A stretch of DNA of 61,016 nucleotides. Source: Acidovorax sp. Lineage in GTDB: Bacteria; Pseudomonadota; Gammaproteobacteria; Burkholderiales; Burkholderiaceae_C. Shown here piece by piece: positions 1 to 8,485 of the stretch. Below the pieces are notes generated by a model that did not search any database, was not told the origin of the DNA, and saw only the letters and a list, made by a program, of their open reading frames with translations. Location of the stretch: the NCBI GenBank assembly GCA_018780365.1, contig JADMJR010000017.1, forward strand, positions 1-61,016. Direction: 5' to 3'. The translations under genes were made by a program, and so were the position numbers. Position 1 is the stretch's first letter; the number at the start of each line of letters is the position of its first letter.

Positions 1-56
1 CCATTCATCCACCCAAGCCCCCCCCCCAAGCAATCAGCCTCGATACGATAAGACTC

Positions 57-641
57 ATGCAAGCCCCGCCCCCCCCACTTCCTCTACAACGGCCACATCC
101 TTCTCACCGAGCAGCCCTTGGATTTACTGCAATAGAAATTCTTGTCGTCATCGCCGTGATAGGGATACTGATTGCACTTGCTGGCCCCAATTTCAAAGAC
201 ATCTTGGAGCGTTGGCGCGTACGGCAAACGGTTGAAAGCATGACAACCACTGTGTATTACGCCCGTTCCGAAGCAATCAAACGCGGCGGCAATATAACCA
301 TCCGCAAGGAACCCAACAATACCGGGGGTTGCACCATTGCACCAAATAATGAAGATTGGGGATGCGGCTGGGCGGTTTTCCTAGACACAAATGGCGATGG
401 AGTCCAGCAAGCAGGCGAAGAAACGCTGCAAACCTATCCGGGCACCACCGGTGTTGAAGTTACCGTTCCCGGCAACAGCGGAAAGATCCCTGTAAACCGC
501 TGGGGCGTCATGAGTGGAATCAATGCCAAAGCATTTTCCTTTGTTCCCAAAGGAGAAAATACCTCTCACAGAGCTTCTGCCGCAATTTGTATCGCCGCCG
601 GTGGACGCGTTCGCATCGTGACAGGAGACGGTACATGCTGA
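57..641 (+). CDS. fimT: FimT/GspH-family type IV minor pseudopilin
   Basis: Minor pilin that is processed by prepilin peptidase and primes or joins the type IV pilus fibre at the inner membrane. The 194-residue product has a class III prepilin signal: Gly22 is followed by Phe23 and the conserved Glu at mature position +5 (Glu27), then a hydrophobic helix to about residue 42. The leader is unusually long (22 residues) and proline-rich, so a later non-ATG start cannot be excluded, but no in-frame ATG lies between the first codon and the cleavage site. It heads a same-strand cluster with pilV, pilW, pilX, pilY1 and pilE, and its stop overlaps the pilV start. It could equally be called FimU; the family call is secure from the position and signal. 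Confidence 0.85.
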   Translation: MQAPPPPLPLQRPHPSHRAALGFTAIEILVVIAVIGILIALAGPNFKDILERWRVRQTVESMTTTVYYARSEAIKRGGNITIRKEPNNTGGCTIAPNNEDWGCGWAVFLDTNGDGVQQAGEETLQTYPGTTGVEVTVPGNSGKIPVNRWGVMSGINAKAFSFVPKGENTSHRASAAICIAAGGRVRIVTGDGTC

Positions 642-1291
642 ATTCTATGAATTTCTGCAGCTCAATGAAATCACGCAGCCGACTGCAACAAGGCGTTAGC
701 CTGCTCGAATCTCTTGTTGCCATCCTCGTCATGGCGCTCGGTATTTTGGGAATACTCGGGATTCAAATGCGCACATTGGCCGATACCCAAACAGGTGTCC
801 GTCGTGCCCAGGCCATCAAACTTATTGAAGACCTGAGTGAGCGCATCCGAACCAATCCAGATGGCCTGGGTAACTTGAGTGCTTACGTATCAACTTGGGC
901 GACAGCTCCTTCTGTTGCTACCTGCAGTGGTTCAGGCTGCAACCCAACGCAATTGGCAGTTCGGGATCTTTATATCTGGAAAACCAGTGTGCAGTCCGCA
1001 CTACCCTTGGGCGATGCTGCAATATTTCTTTCATCGGCCGAAACAACAGCGGGAGATCGGCGACAACTGGGCGTGATGATTGGATGGCGAGAAAACGAGC
1101 GTGCCCGCGAGGGAGATAGCACCACAGACACTGCGGCATACAAAGCCATATTCGCCCCGGCAAGTACAGCCAGTGCTGCCACGAGTTGCCCAGCAGGTCT
1201 AATTTGTCATTTGCAGTACATTCAACCAAACCAACGCTGCAGCAAATATAGCGCAGCATCCAGTGTCGGAACACTTTTTTGCCCAGAATAA
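635..1291 (+). CDS. pilV: Type IV pilus modification protein PilV
   Basis: Minor pilin of the PilV family, part of the priming subcomplex of the type IV pilus. I chose the ATG at 635 because AGGAG lies about 7 bases upstream and the gene then overlaps the fimT stop (ATG-C-TGA), a normal coupling arrangement; an upstream in-frame start at 587 lies deep inside fimT. From this start the prepilin site is Gly20/Val21 with Glu25 at mature +5, followed by a hydrophobic helix of about 20 residues containing the motif LLESLVAILVMALGILGILG. Several cysteines in the C-terminal half could form the disulfides usual in pilin globular heads. The length of about 218 residues is a little above the usual PilV size. 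Confidence 0.87.
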   Translation: MLNSMNFCSSMKSRSRLQQGVSLLESLVAILVMALGILGILGIQMRTLADTQTGVRRAQAIKLIEDLSERIRTNPDGLGNLSAYVSTWATAPSVATCSGSGCNPTQLAVRDLYIWKTSVQSALPLGDAAIFLSSAETTAGDRRQLGVMIGWRENERAREGDSTTDTAAYKAIFAPASTASAATSCPAGLICHLQYIQPNQRCSKYSAASSVGTLFCPE

Positions 1292-1308
1292 CCTCACAGC
1301 CACCAACC

Positions 1309-2169
1309 ATGCAAAAATCAACACCCATTGCGGGTACACATTGCAGCCAGCAAAGATCTCGCCAATGCGGGGCAACGCTGATTGAGTTGATGGTAGGCAT
1401 CACCATCGGACTGCTGACTGTAGCAGTCGGCCTTGGTGCAGTCGTTATGTCTCGAGGAATTTCTGGCACGGTCAGTGAAGCCAGTCAGATGCAACAGCAG
1501 GCAGCATATGCCTTCCGAGTTATTGGACAACAAATCCGCCAAGCAGGCTCTATACGTCAAGAGGTCCTCTCAACACCGACCGCGCCGGCCTCTGGATCCT
1601 CGGAAACAGTAGACAATTCATGGCTCAAATATACCTTTGAAAATCCTGCCCGGGTCTTCAACCGGAACACCCAATCTGTTGTGGGTAGTGATAGTACTGC
1701 ATCTTCAGATTACAAGCTAACGCTTGGGTACCAAAACTATCTTGAACCAGTGGGCCCCGCCTCTGCCGCCAGCGACAAAAGCCCCTTCAGAGATTGCCTA
1801 GGCCAAAACCCTAACGTCGACATTGTGCGCAGCAGATTTCAGTTGGTTGGCGACGAATTGCGTTGTGCAGGGGAGTCGGGCAGTCCGCAACCGGTCATCA
1901 AAGGTGTTGCCGATTTCGTTGTCACCTACGTTAGTCAAGCGACAACATTCAGCATGAACCCAACTATCAGCTATGCGGCGTCAGCAGCCTCCGTTCCAGA
2001 TTGGAACAAAATATATGGAATTGAGGTATGCCTTGAACTGATCGGCACCGAATATATAGATACCGTAGGTTCTAGTTACAGGAATTGCCAGGGTAATTTA
2101 GCATCACGAGGAAATCGATTACACATGGTATTTCGCAACACCTACCAAATCAGGAGTCAGGGCACCTGA
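1309..2169 (+). CDS. pilW: Type IV pilus minor pilin PilW
   Basis: PilW-family minor pilin. The ATG at 1309 is preferred over an in-frame TTG at 1279, which would overlap pilV. From 1309 the signal is Gly21/Ala22 with Glu26 at mature +5, then the hydrophobic helix (TLIELMVGITIGLLTVAVGL). The product of about 286 residues fits PilW, which is larger than the other minor pilins. Cysteine pairs near residues 155-185 and 245-270 suggest disulfide-stabilised loops. It lies 17 bases after pilV and 6 before pilX. Codon use in this cluster has many A/T third positions, unlike the genes beyond 6.9 kb. Confidence 0.87.
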   Translation: MQKSTPIAGTHCSQQRSRQCGATLIELMVGITIGLLTVAVGLGAVVMSRGISGTVSEASQMQQQAAYAFRVIGQQIRQAGSIRQEVLSTPTAPASGSSETVDNSWLKYTFENPARVFNRNTQSVVGSDSTASSDYKLTLGYQNYLEPVGPASAASDKSPFRDCLGQNPNVDIVRSRFQLVGDELRCAGESGSPQPVIKGVADFVVTYVSQATTFSMNPTISYAASAASVPDWNKIYGIEVCLELIGTEYIDTVGSSYRNCQGNLASRGNRLHMVFRNTYQIRSQGT

Positions 2170-2175
2170 TCGATC

Positions 2176-2946
2176 ATGGCTTATCAAGAAAATAAATATC
2201 AAAAAGAGCGTGGTATTTCGCTTTATACAGTGATTGTGCTCGTTCTTCTTTCTACCCTGCTTGCGCTCTGGGCATCACGCACATCGTTGTTCAATGAAAT
2301 GATTGTGGGCAATGATGCAGATTATCAACGCGCATTTGAAGCGGCACAAGCCATGGTCCAAGATGCGGAGCTTGATATACAACGCAGCGCGGTAGATGGA
2401 AGCGCCTGCATCCCGGATGCAGGAAAACCAGATCAATGCCGCCCCTTGGGGACATCATTATTTTTTCCTTATTGCAATGGCACAGACAGGACTGAGTTCC
2501 TAACACTAAAGGCCGCACTGAACAATTTGACCGCCGTAGATGGACGAGAACTACGCTGCTCAAAAGGCATATGTAAAAAATTTATAGAAACTGAGGATTG
2601 GTGGAATGACTCAACCACATTTGGACTAATGACCGCAGCTAACCTTGGAGCAAGGTATGGTCAATTTACAGGAGCGAAAACGGGAAATGGGAGCAATCCA
2701 ATACTGAGCTTGGGATCTACCAATCAAGGTGCATGGTATTGGGTTGAAGTACTTGATGTTCCTGATAACATTCCGGGACTGATGTCATCGGCATCCACCC
2801 CAAGTTTTACAAAAAATACCTTTCCTACGGTCCCTGGTTGCCCTATGTATCGCATAACAGCAATTGCCTTGGGACTAAAACCCAATACAAAAGCTATTAT
2901 TCAGAGCGTTTTCATGCCAAAACCCGACTCACTCACCAGTCGTTAG
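2176..2946 (+). CDS. pilX: Type IV pilus assembly protein PilX
   Basis: PilX-family minor pilin, the GspK-like tip component of the priming complex. After a charged leader the predicted cleavage is Gly13/Ile14, and mature position +5 is Thr18 rather than Glu, which is a known trait of PilX/GspK proteins because they cap the fibre. The hydrophobic helix covers residues 15-33. The motif NEMIVGNDADYQRAFEAAQAMVQDAE (split here for length: it spans residues 40-65) is typical of PilX, where the N-terminal helix continues with a conserved AFEAA stretch. It lies 6 bases after pilW and 27 before pilY1, so the genes are probably one transcript. Confidence 0.83.
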   Translation: MAYQENKYQKERGISLYTVIVLVLLSTLLALWASRTSLFNEMIVGNDADYQRAFEAAQAMVQDAELDIQRSAVDGSACIPDAGKPDQCRPLGTSLFFPYCNGTDRTEFLTLKAALNNLTAVDGRELRCSKGICKKFIETEDWWNDSTTFGLMTAANLGARYGQFTGAKTGNGSNPILSLGSTNQGAWYWVEVLDVPDNIPGLMSSASTPSFTKNTFPTVPGCPMYRITAIALGLKPNTKAIIQSVFMPKPDSLTSR

Positions 2947-2973
2947 ACACCCTATTTCATAAAATATGGAGTA

Positions 2974-5900
2974 ATGATGAAAAAAAATAACTCATTTAGC
3001 CTAAGAGCAATCTGCGCGGCCATTAGCATTTTATGGATTCCCAGCATTGCAATCGGGGCCGCCATCCCATTCGCTCAATATCCGGCTGGATCAAGCGCAA
3101 GAGAACCAGCACCTAACGTTATCGTCTCTGTTGATGATTCTGGAAGTATGGGAGCATCCGGTATTGTCACATTAAAAGACGCTTTGAAGCAGACATTTGC
3201 TGACACCAATGTTCCGGATGGCCGTATCCGACTTGCGTGGCAATCGATGAATCGATGCGCCGGCATCCCAAGCAGCAGCACTGCGTGTGGCAGCAAAAAT
3301 TTCATGAAACCTCTTGCAGGGGCACATCGAACAAATTTTCTTACGTGGGTTGACACACTGACTCACGGCAATGGCACCCCTGCACACATAATGGTTAGAA
3401 ATGCAGGCGATTACTTAAAAACAACAGGGATAAACAGCCCATGGAATAGCATTCCCGGCACAGTAGACAACGCACCCATTGCCTGCCGCAAAGCATTTCA
3501 CATCTTCATGACGGATGGGGGATGGAATAGCTCTGAAGCATCAACCACGGCAAACCACGTTGATGGGGATAGAAAAAAGACTGGTTACACGGTGATTGGA
3601 GGGGGAAACATTGATGGAAACAACCTCACACTTGGCGATGGAACAACTGCATACACTGCCGATTCCAATGCAACAAAAATATATTACGACCAATGGGGTT
3701 TCGGTGGAACAGATGGCCTCAACACCATCTCTGATCTCGCTTTTTACTATTGGGCAACAGATTTGCAATCCACCATTGCAAACAATGTCAAACCGATTGT
3801 AAAAAAATCAGGGGATGAAATTTTTGGAACGGGTGGCACTGCCAAAACTATTCCAGAATACTGGAATCCAAGAAATGATCCTGCCACATGGCAGCATATG
3901 GTCACCTACACCATTGGTTTTGGAACAGGCGCATCCGCTTGGACCGGGAGCCCGACTTGGGGTGGTGATACTTATTCAGGAGATTACACCAATCTGATTC
4001 AAGGAACCGTCACTTGGCCAAGCCCATTGTGCGCAGCTGGTAACACAGGCTCAGGTAATCAAGCGTGTGATGGATCGACAGGCTATTCGGTACGAGACAA
4101 CCAACGAAGAGTAGAGCTTTGGCACACGGCCATCAATGGACGTGGGAAATTTGTCCCTGCCCCCGATGCAGCGAGCTTGGTAACAGCTTTCAAAGACATT
4201 CTTGGATCCATTCTGGAAGTCACTGAGAATCCAATTACCAACTTTATTGGCGCATCGGCATCCGTGAGCAGATCAGGAACAGACGCATACAAATCCGGAT
4301 ATGCGTCCAACGGATGGACAGGTTATATTGCATCAGATCGCCTCAGTGTTACCACTGGAGTTGCATCAGCCAATCCAGATTGGGGCATGACAACGGCGAC
4401 CCCCCCAAAGCAAAAAACAACCGCCGACATTTTGGATGCATTAGATGCAACCGGCATAAGCAATCGCTTGATTTTGACAACAAAATCCGATACTAATGCA
4501 GGCATTTCTTTTGCTTGGGGAAATTTGCACTCATCCCAACAAACACTCCTAAACACCTTGGATGGTACTGCCGATACAAACGGATCGGACAGAGCCAGCT
4601 TTCTTCGTGGCGTCCGGACAAAGGAGTCTAATCAAACTGGCGGATATTTGAGAACACGCCTTTCACGTCAAGGAGACATTGTCAACTCAAATATTTGGTA
4701 CACCGGAAAGCCGGTGGGTGACTACAATCTTTCGTCATACAAAACCTTCGCCAGCAACCATAGCAACCGCATTCCCATGTTGTACGTTGGTGGCAATGAT
4801 GGGATGTTGCACGGATTTTCTGCCGTGGACGGAACAGAAAAAATTGCTTACATCCCTAAAGGCATCTATAAAAATCTTCCACTACTGACAAAAACAGAAT
4901 ACATCCACAACTTTTTTGTCGATGCCTCGCCATTCACAGGAGACGTCAATGTTAGCTCCACACTTACGGCCGATTGGAGGACTTATTTAGTAGGAACATT
5001 GGGCGCAGGAGGGAAGGGGTATTTCGTTCTTGATGTAACAAAGCCCGGATTCACTGGCGCAACAGGCATTGCTAGCAATTTCTCCACAGGAAATGCTGCA
5101 AGCATAGTCGTCATGGATAAAACTGCGGACAAGAGTGACACCTCAACGATTGACGCGGACATCGGTCATATATTTGGAGATCCTGTTTTAGCACAAGGAA
5201 ATCAGCTTCGTGCCGCACAGATCACTCAAATGAACAATGGCCGTTGGGCTGTCGTTATGGGAAATGGATACAACAGCACAAATGAGCAAGCTGTTTTGGT
5301 AGTTCAATATCTAGATGGCGACAAAGCAATTAAAAAAATTAGTGTTGGTACGGCAGGAGACAACGGCCTTTCCGCTCCAAGGTTGTTGGATGTGAATGGC
5401 GATGGGCTGCCAGATGTAGCGTATGCAGGCGATTTAAAGGGGAACATGTGGAAATTCAATCTTTTTAGTAGCGATGCGGCCAACTGGACAGCAGCATTTA
5501 GTGGATCTCCCCTGTACAGCGCCGTCGATGCAAGTGGCACACCGCAGGCCCAGCCTATTACTACAGCTCCGACCTTGGCACAAAACACAACTGTTGGAGG
5601 TTTAATGGTGGCATTTGGTACCGGCCGTAATCTTACCGAAGGAGATCGCACCGATACAGCCTCAGTACAAACAGTGTACGCAGTACGTGACAACACCATT
5701 TACATGCAGGATCCCGATGCAACACCTCCAAACAGCAAGGTAAAAATCAATACAGGAATCACACCCGCAGCGGTAGGCACCGGCAGAAGTGAATTGGTCC
5801 AGCAAACTGTCAATACCGCCTCCGCTACTGATGGACAGGGAGTTAGTACTGGTGATAAATTTTATACTTTGACCAATAATTCAGTAAATTACAGCGGCAC

Positions 5901-6345
5901 TGGGTTAAATCCCAACAAACGTGGGTGGTACCTAGATCTTCCGGTTGCCGGAGAGCGTGTTTTGAACAATATTGAGTTCTTTGCTGGGACAGGTGTTCTT
6001 GAAATCATCAGTAAAGTGCCAGCATCTGGCGGGAACTTGACAGGTGAAACCTGTGAGCTGGCGTCAATACCAGAGAAAACATATCGGACATTTACGAGCA
6101 TTCAAGATGGAACAAGACCAACCAGCGTAATCATGGATGTTAACGGTGATGGATATTTTACTGTGGGAGATAGCACCACCGGCAATGCTAGCGGCGATCC
6201 TTTTACGCGCGGTAGTGCATCTAACGTTGAACTCAAAATATCTACCGGAGACAAGGAAAAACGCATTGGCGCCGATGGTAAAGTGCGAGATCTTCCAACA
6301 CCTCCGCTTAAACTACTGCGTCCCAGTTGGCGTCAGTTGCAATAA
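2974..6345 (+). CDS. pilY1: PilY1/PilC-family pilus tip adhesin
   Basis: Large secreted, pilus-associated protein (1123 residues) that regulates pilus extension and retraction and mediates adhesion. A signal peptide occupies about residues 1-29. An N-terminal von Willebrand A-like region begins with a MIDAS-type DDSGSMG at residues 54-60. The C-terminal half is the PilC beta-propeller: the calcium-binding loop DVNGDGLPDV starts near residue 806 in the context GDLKGNMWKFN, a second DVNGDGY loop is near residue 1055, and the protein ends with the family-typical SWRQL. GGAG at 2968-2971 would place the start at either 2974 or the adjacent ATG at 2977. The C-terminal propeller is the conserved part; the VWA-like part varies between strains and may set binding specificity. 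Confidence 0.92.
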   Translation: MMKKNNSFSLRAICAAISILWIPSIAIGAAIPFAQYPAGSSAREPAPNVIVSVDDSGSMGASGIVTLKDALKQTFADTNVPDGRIRLAWQSMNRCAGIPSSSTACGSKNFMKPLAGAHRTNFLTWVDTLTHGNGTPAHIMVRNAGDYLKTTGINSPWNSIPGTVDNAPIACRKAFHIFMTDGGWNSSEASTTANHVDGDRKKTGYTVIGGGNIDGNNLTLGDGTTAYTADSNATKIYYDQWGFGGTDGLNTISDLAFYYWATDLQSTIANNVKPIVKKSGDEIFGTGGTAKTIPEYWNPRNDPATWQHMVTYTIGFGTGASAWTGSPTWGGDTYSGDYTNLIQGTVTWPSPLCAAGNTGSGNQACDGSTGYSVRDNQRRVELWHTAINGRGKFVPAPDAASLVTAFKDILGSILEVTENPITNFIGASASVSRSGTDAYKSGYASNGWTGYIASDRLSVTTGVASANPDWGMTTATPPKQKTTADILDALDATGISNRLILTTKSDTNAGISFAWGNLHSSQQTLLNTLDGTADTNGSDRASFLRGVRTKESNQTGGYLRTRLSRQGDIVNSNIWYTGKPVGDYNLSSYKTFASNHSNRIPMLYVGGNDGMLHGFSAVDGTEKIAYIPKGIYKNLPLLTKTEYIHNFFVDASPFTGDVNVSSTLTADWRTYLVGTLGAGGKGYFVLDVTKPGFTGATGIASNFSTGNAASIVVMDKTADKSDTSTIDADIGHIFGDPVLAQGNQLRAAQITQMNNGRWAVVMGNGYNSTNEQAVLVVQYLDGDKAIKKISVGTAGDNGLSAPRLLDVNGDGLPDVAYAGDLKGNMWKFNLFSSDAANWTAAFSGSPLYSAVDASGTPQAQPITTAPTLAQNTTVGGLMVAFGTGRNLTEGDRTDTASVQTVYAVRDNTIYMQDPDATPPNSKVKINTGITPAAVGTGRSELVQQTVNTASATDGQGVSTGDKFYTLTNNSVNYSGTGLNPNKRGWYLDLPVAGERVLNNIEFFAGTGVLEIISKVPASGGNLTGETCELASIPEKTYRTFTSIQDGTRPTSVIMDVNGDGYFTVGDSTTGNASGDPFTRGSASNVELKISTGDKEKRIGADGKVRDLPTPPLKLLRPSWRQLQ

Positions 6346-6372
6346 TCGGCAATCGTCATGAACGGGCACCCC

Positions 6373-6801
6373 ATGAAAGTCCAGCACCGAGGCTTCACAC
6401 TGATTGAAGTCATGATTGTGGTGGCGATCATTGCCATCCTTACAACTATTGCACTCCCGAGCTATCGGGAGTACATCCGCCGCGGACACAGGGCGGAAGC
6501 CAGGGCGGCATTGCTGCAGGCCGCCCAATGGATGGAACGTGCGGCCACAGCCACGGGCACCTATCCCTTGACAGCGTCATTTCCTACGACGCTCACCACC
6601 ATTAAGTCTGGGCGCTATACAGTTGCGGTGGCATCCCCTCCCGCCAGTGCTACGTCTGGAGCCGCATTCACGCTGACAGCCACTCCGGCTGGCGGTCAAG
6701 TGGGGGACAAATGCGGCAACTACACGCTGGCACACACTGGGATCCGGGGTGCTGCGTCCGCTGCGTCTGGGGCTCTGGTGACTGAGTGCTGGAATAAGTA
6801 G
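6373..6801 (+). CDS. pilE: Type IV pilin PilE (minor pilin)
   Basis: Small prepilin of the PilE/ComP type, last gene of the cluster. With the start at 6373 (MKVQHRG) the leader is the usual 7 residues and the cleavage site Gly7/Phe8 is followed by TLIE, with Glu at +5, and the helix VMIVVAIIAILTTIALPSY. The in-frame ATG at 6358 adds five residues and is less likely. The mature protein of about 135 residues has a Cys pair near the C-terminus (in DKCGNY and TECWNK), which forms the D-region loop of type IVa pilins. It follows pilY1 by 27 bases. PilE-type proteins beside pilY1 act as minor pilins that couple PilY1 to the fibre; the major pilin would be elsewhere. Confidence 0.87.
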   Translation: MKVQHRGFTLIEVMIVVAIIAILTTIALPSYREYIRRGHRAEARAALLQAAQWMERAATATGTYPLTASFPTTLTTIKSGRYTVAVASPPASATSGAAFTLTATPAGGQVGDKCGNYTLAHTGIRGAASAASGALVTECWNK

Positions 6802-6811
6802 TCCGTCCAGA

Positions 6812-6878
6812 CCCGAGGCCCGAGGCCCGAGGCCCGAGGCCCGAGGCCCGAGGCCCGAGGCCCGAGGCCCGAGGCCCG
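6812..6878. repeat. Tandem heptamer CCCGAGG, nine full copies
   Basis: Nine uninterrupted copies of CCCGAGG occupy 6812-6874, followed by a partial CCCG to 6878. The array lies between the pilE stop (6801) and the ribD start (6904) and makes up most of that spacer. The unit length of 7 is not a multiple of three, and the array reads as arginine-, glycine- and proline-rich peptides in every frame, with no support for coding. Copy number is likely to vary by slipped-strand mispairing. Confidence 0.97.
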
Positions 6879-6903
6879 CTGGCGCATACAGTAGCATTTA
6901 CCA

Positions 6904-8019
6904 ATGCAATGCACCGACGAGTTGACGACCATGATGAACAAAGCGCTTGGGCTCGCCGCCCAGGCGCTTTTTGTTTCCAACCCCAATCCGCGCGTTGGCT
7001 GCGTGCTGGTGGCGCCGGATGGACGGGAAATAGGCAGCGGTCATACCCAGCAGGCGGGAGGCCCCCATGCGGAAGTCATGGCGCTGCGATCCGCGCAAAA
7101 AGCAGGTCACAGCACGCAAGGCGCGACCGCCTATGTGACCTTGGAGCCCTGTGCACACCAAGGGCGCACCGGGCCATGCTGTGATGCCTTGGTGGCCGCC
7201 GGGATTGGAAAAGTGGTGGCTTCTCTCACAGACCCCAACCCTTTGGTGGCGGGGCAGGGATTTGCCCGGTTGCGCGCTGCTGGGGTCGCGGTGGAAGTCG
7301 GCCCCGGGGCCGCTGAATCACGCGAACTCAATATCGGTTTTTTCAGCCGGATGGTGCGGGGCACCCCTTGGGTCCGCCTGAAGGCTGCGGCTTCGCTGGA
7401 TGGCGCCACGGCTCTGCCCAATGGGACGAGCCAGTGGATCACATCGCCCGTTGCACGCGCCGATGGCCATGCCTGGCGTGCCCGTGCCTGCGCGGTGCTT
7501 ACCGGCATTGGCACTGTGCTGGACGACAACCCGCGCCTGGATGTGCGCGAAGTGCCCACACCGCGCCAACCCCATGTAGTGGTGGTGGACAGCCAGTTGC
7601 AGACCCCTCCGGATGCCCGCCTGTTCATGGCTGGCCGCGCTTGCTACATCTATGCAGCCATCCAGAACGACGAGAAAAGGGCCGCGCTGGAAGCGCGTGG
7701 CGCGACCGTGATCTGTTTGCCCAACGCCCACGGCAAGGTGGACTTGGCCGCGATGCTGCGCGACCTCGCCTCCCGTGGGGTGAACGAGTTGCATGTGGAA
7801 GCCGGCCACAAGCTCAATGGATCCTTGCTGCGCGAGGGGCTGGTGGATGAAATGCTGGTCTACATGGCGCCCATGTTGTTGGGCCCTGGACTCGGACTGG
7901 CCCAGGTAGGCCCCTTTGAAACCTTGGCCCAGGGGCTGAAGCTGGATTTCATGTCGGTGGAGCAGCTGGGGCCCGACCTGCGCATCGTGGCCCGGGTGCC
8001 AGGGCGCGACACCTTCTGA
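6904..8019 (+). CDS. ribD: Bifunctional riboflavin biosynthesis deaminase/reductase RibD
   Basis: Catalyses two steps of riboflavin synthesis: deamination of the GTP-derived pyrimidine and then NADPH-dependent reduction of the ribosyl side chain. The N-terminal cytidine-deaminase-like domain has the zinc motif HAE (55-57) and PCAHQGRTGPC (82-92) with Cys83 and Cys92. The C-terminal reductase domain begins near residue 147 (WVRLKAAASLDG) and includes the LDDNPRLDVR motif. The 371-residue length is normal. The ATG at 6904 aligns with the usual N-terminus of the family; ATGs at 6931 and 6934 are alternatives and no start has a strong ribosome site. It stands apart from other rib genes. The heptamer array immediately upstream could affect its expression. 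Confidence 0.93.
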   Translation: MQCTDELTTMMNKALGLAAQALFVSNPNPRVGCVLVAPDGREIGSGHTQQAGGPHAEVMALRSAQKAGHSTQGATAYVTLEPCAHQGRTGPCCDALVAAGIGKVVASLTDPNPLVAGQGFARLRAAGVAVEVGPGAAESRELNIGFFSRMVRGTPWVRLKAAASLDGATALPNGTSQWITSPVARADGHAWRARACAVLTGIGTVLDDNPRLDVREVPTPRQPHVVVVDSQLQTPPDARLFMAGRACYIYAAIQNDEKRAALEARGATVICLPNAHGKVDLAAMLRDLASRGVNELHVEAGHKLNGSLLREGLVDEMLVYMAPMLLGPGLGLAQVGPFETLAQGLKLDFMSVEQLGPDLRIVARVPGRDTF

Positions 8020-8397
8020 CGCGGGCAGCCACTCCCTCCCCTTTTTCGCATACCGGTGGGTGCGCTGCGATCAGCATTTGCACAGCTGATTCAGCGCAGA
8101 GGAGCGCCCGCCTCCCCGCACAGCACCCTGCCGTCGCACCGGGTTGGTGAGCGCGTACCGACAGCCACCGCTTGTGGCAAGGTGACCGATGCCTGCTATG
8201 CCCTCTGACCCAGGCATCTTCAAGGCGTCGCACCTCTCCAGCCTTCTCGGGCCCAGCATCCCAAACTGGGTCGGACGGAGACCTCGCCAGAGAAAAAACT
8301 TCCGGTAGCCCCCCGATGTGCAGCACCGGCCCCCCCCCTCACACCATCCGCCCACCCCACACCGCCCCATATCAGTGCAAACATTCGCACCAACATC
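8020..8397. other. Intergenic stretch between ribD and the amtB promoter
   Basis: About 380 bases with no convincing coding frame. It contains C-rich runs (around 8325-8355) and no clear terminator with a T-tract. The only recognisable signals are at the right end, where TGCAA/GCACC motifs begin before the sigma-54 element. An upstream activator site for amtB might lie here, but I cannot point to one. Confidence 0.6.
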
Positions 8398-8413
8398 TGG
8401 CACAAATTTTGCA
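8398..8413 (+). promoter_or_regulatory. Sigma-54 (RpoN) -24/-12 promoter of amtB
   Basis: The sequence TGGCACAAATTTTGCA matches the sigma-54 consensus TGGCAC-N5-TTGCW at all defined positions, with GG and GC separated by the required 10 bases. It lies 72 bases before the amtB start. Nitrogen-controlled amtB genes are classic RpoN/NtrC targets, so the match and the gene agree. Confidence 0.88.
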
Positions 8414-8426
8414 TCAATCTGGTGCA
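8410..8426. promoter_or_regulatory. NtrC-like palindrome overlapping the amtB transcription start
   Basis: TGCATCAATCTGGTGCA is a 17-base palindrome with one mismatch around a 3-base centre, close to the NtrC pattern GCACCA-N3-TGGTGC. It begins at the -12 element and covers the expected start site, whereas NtrC activator sites usually lie upstream. It could be a low-affinity or repressing site, or a chance similarity. Confidence 0.4.
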
Positions 8427-8485
8427 AATCTGTTGCAAACACTCAAAATGCACCAGAGTCGATCAATCACTAGCGCGAGGATGTT

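Noticed and set aside
6812-6878. Heptamer array considered as a coding region (proline/arginine/glycine-rich peptides)
   Set aside because: Every frame reads similar low-complexity peptides and no ribosome site or conserved domain supports translation.
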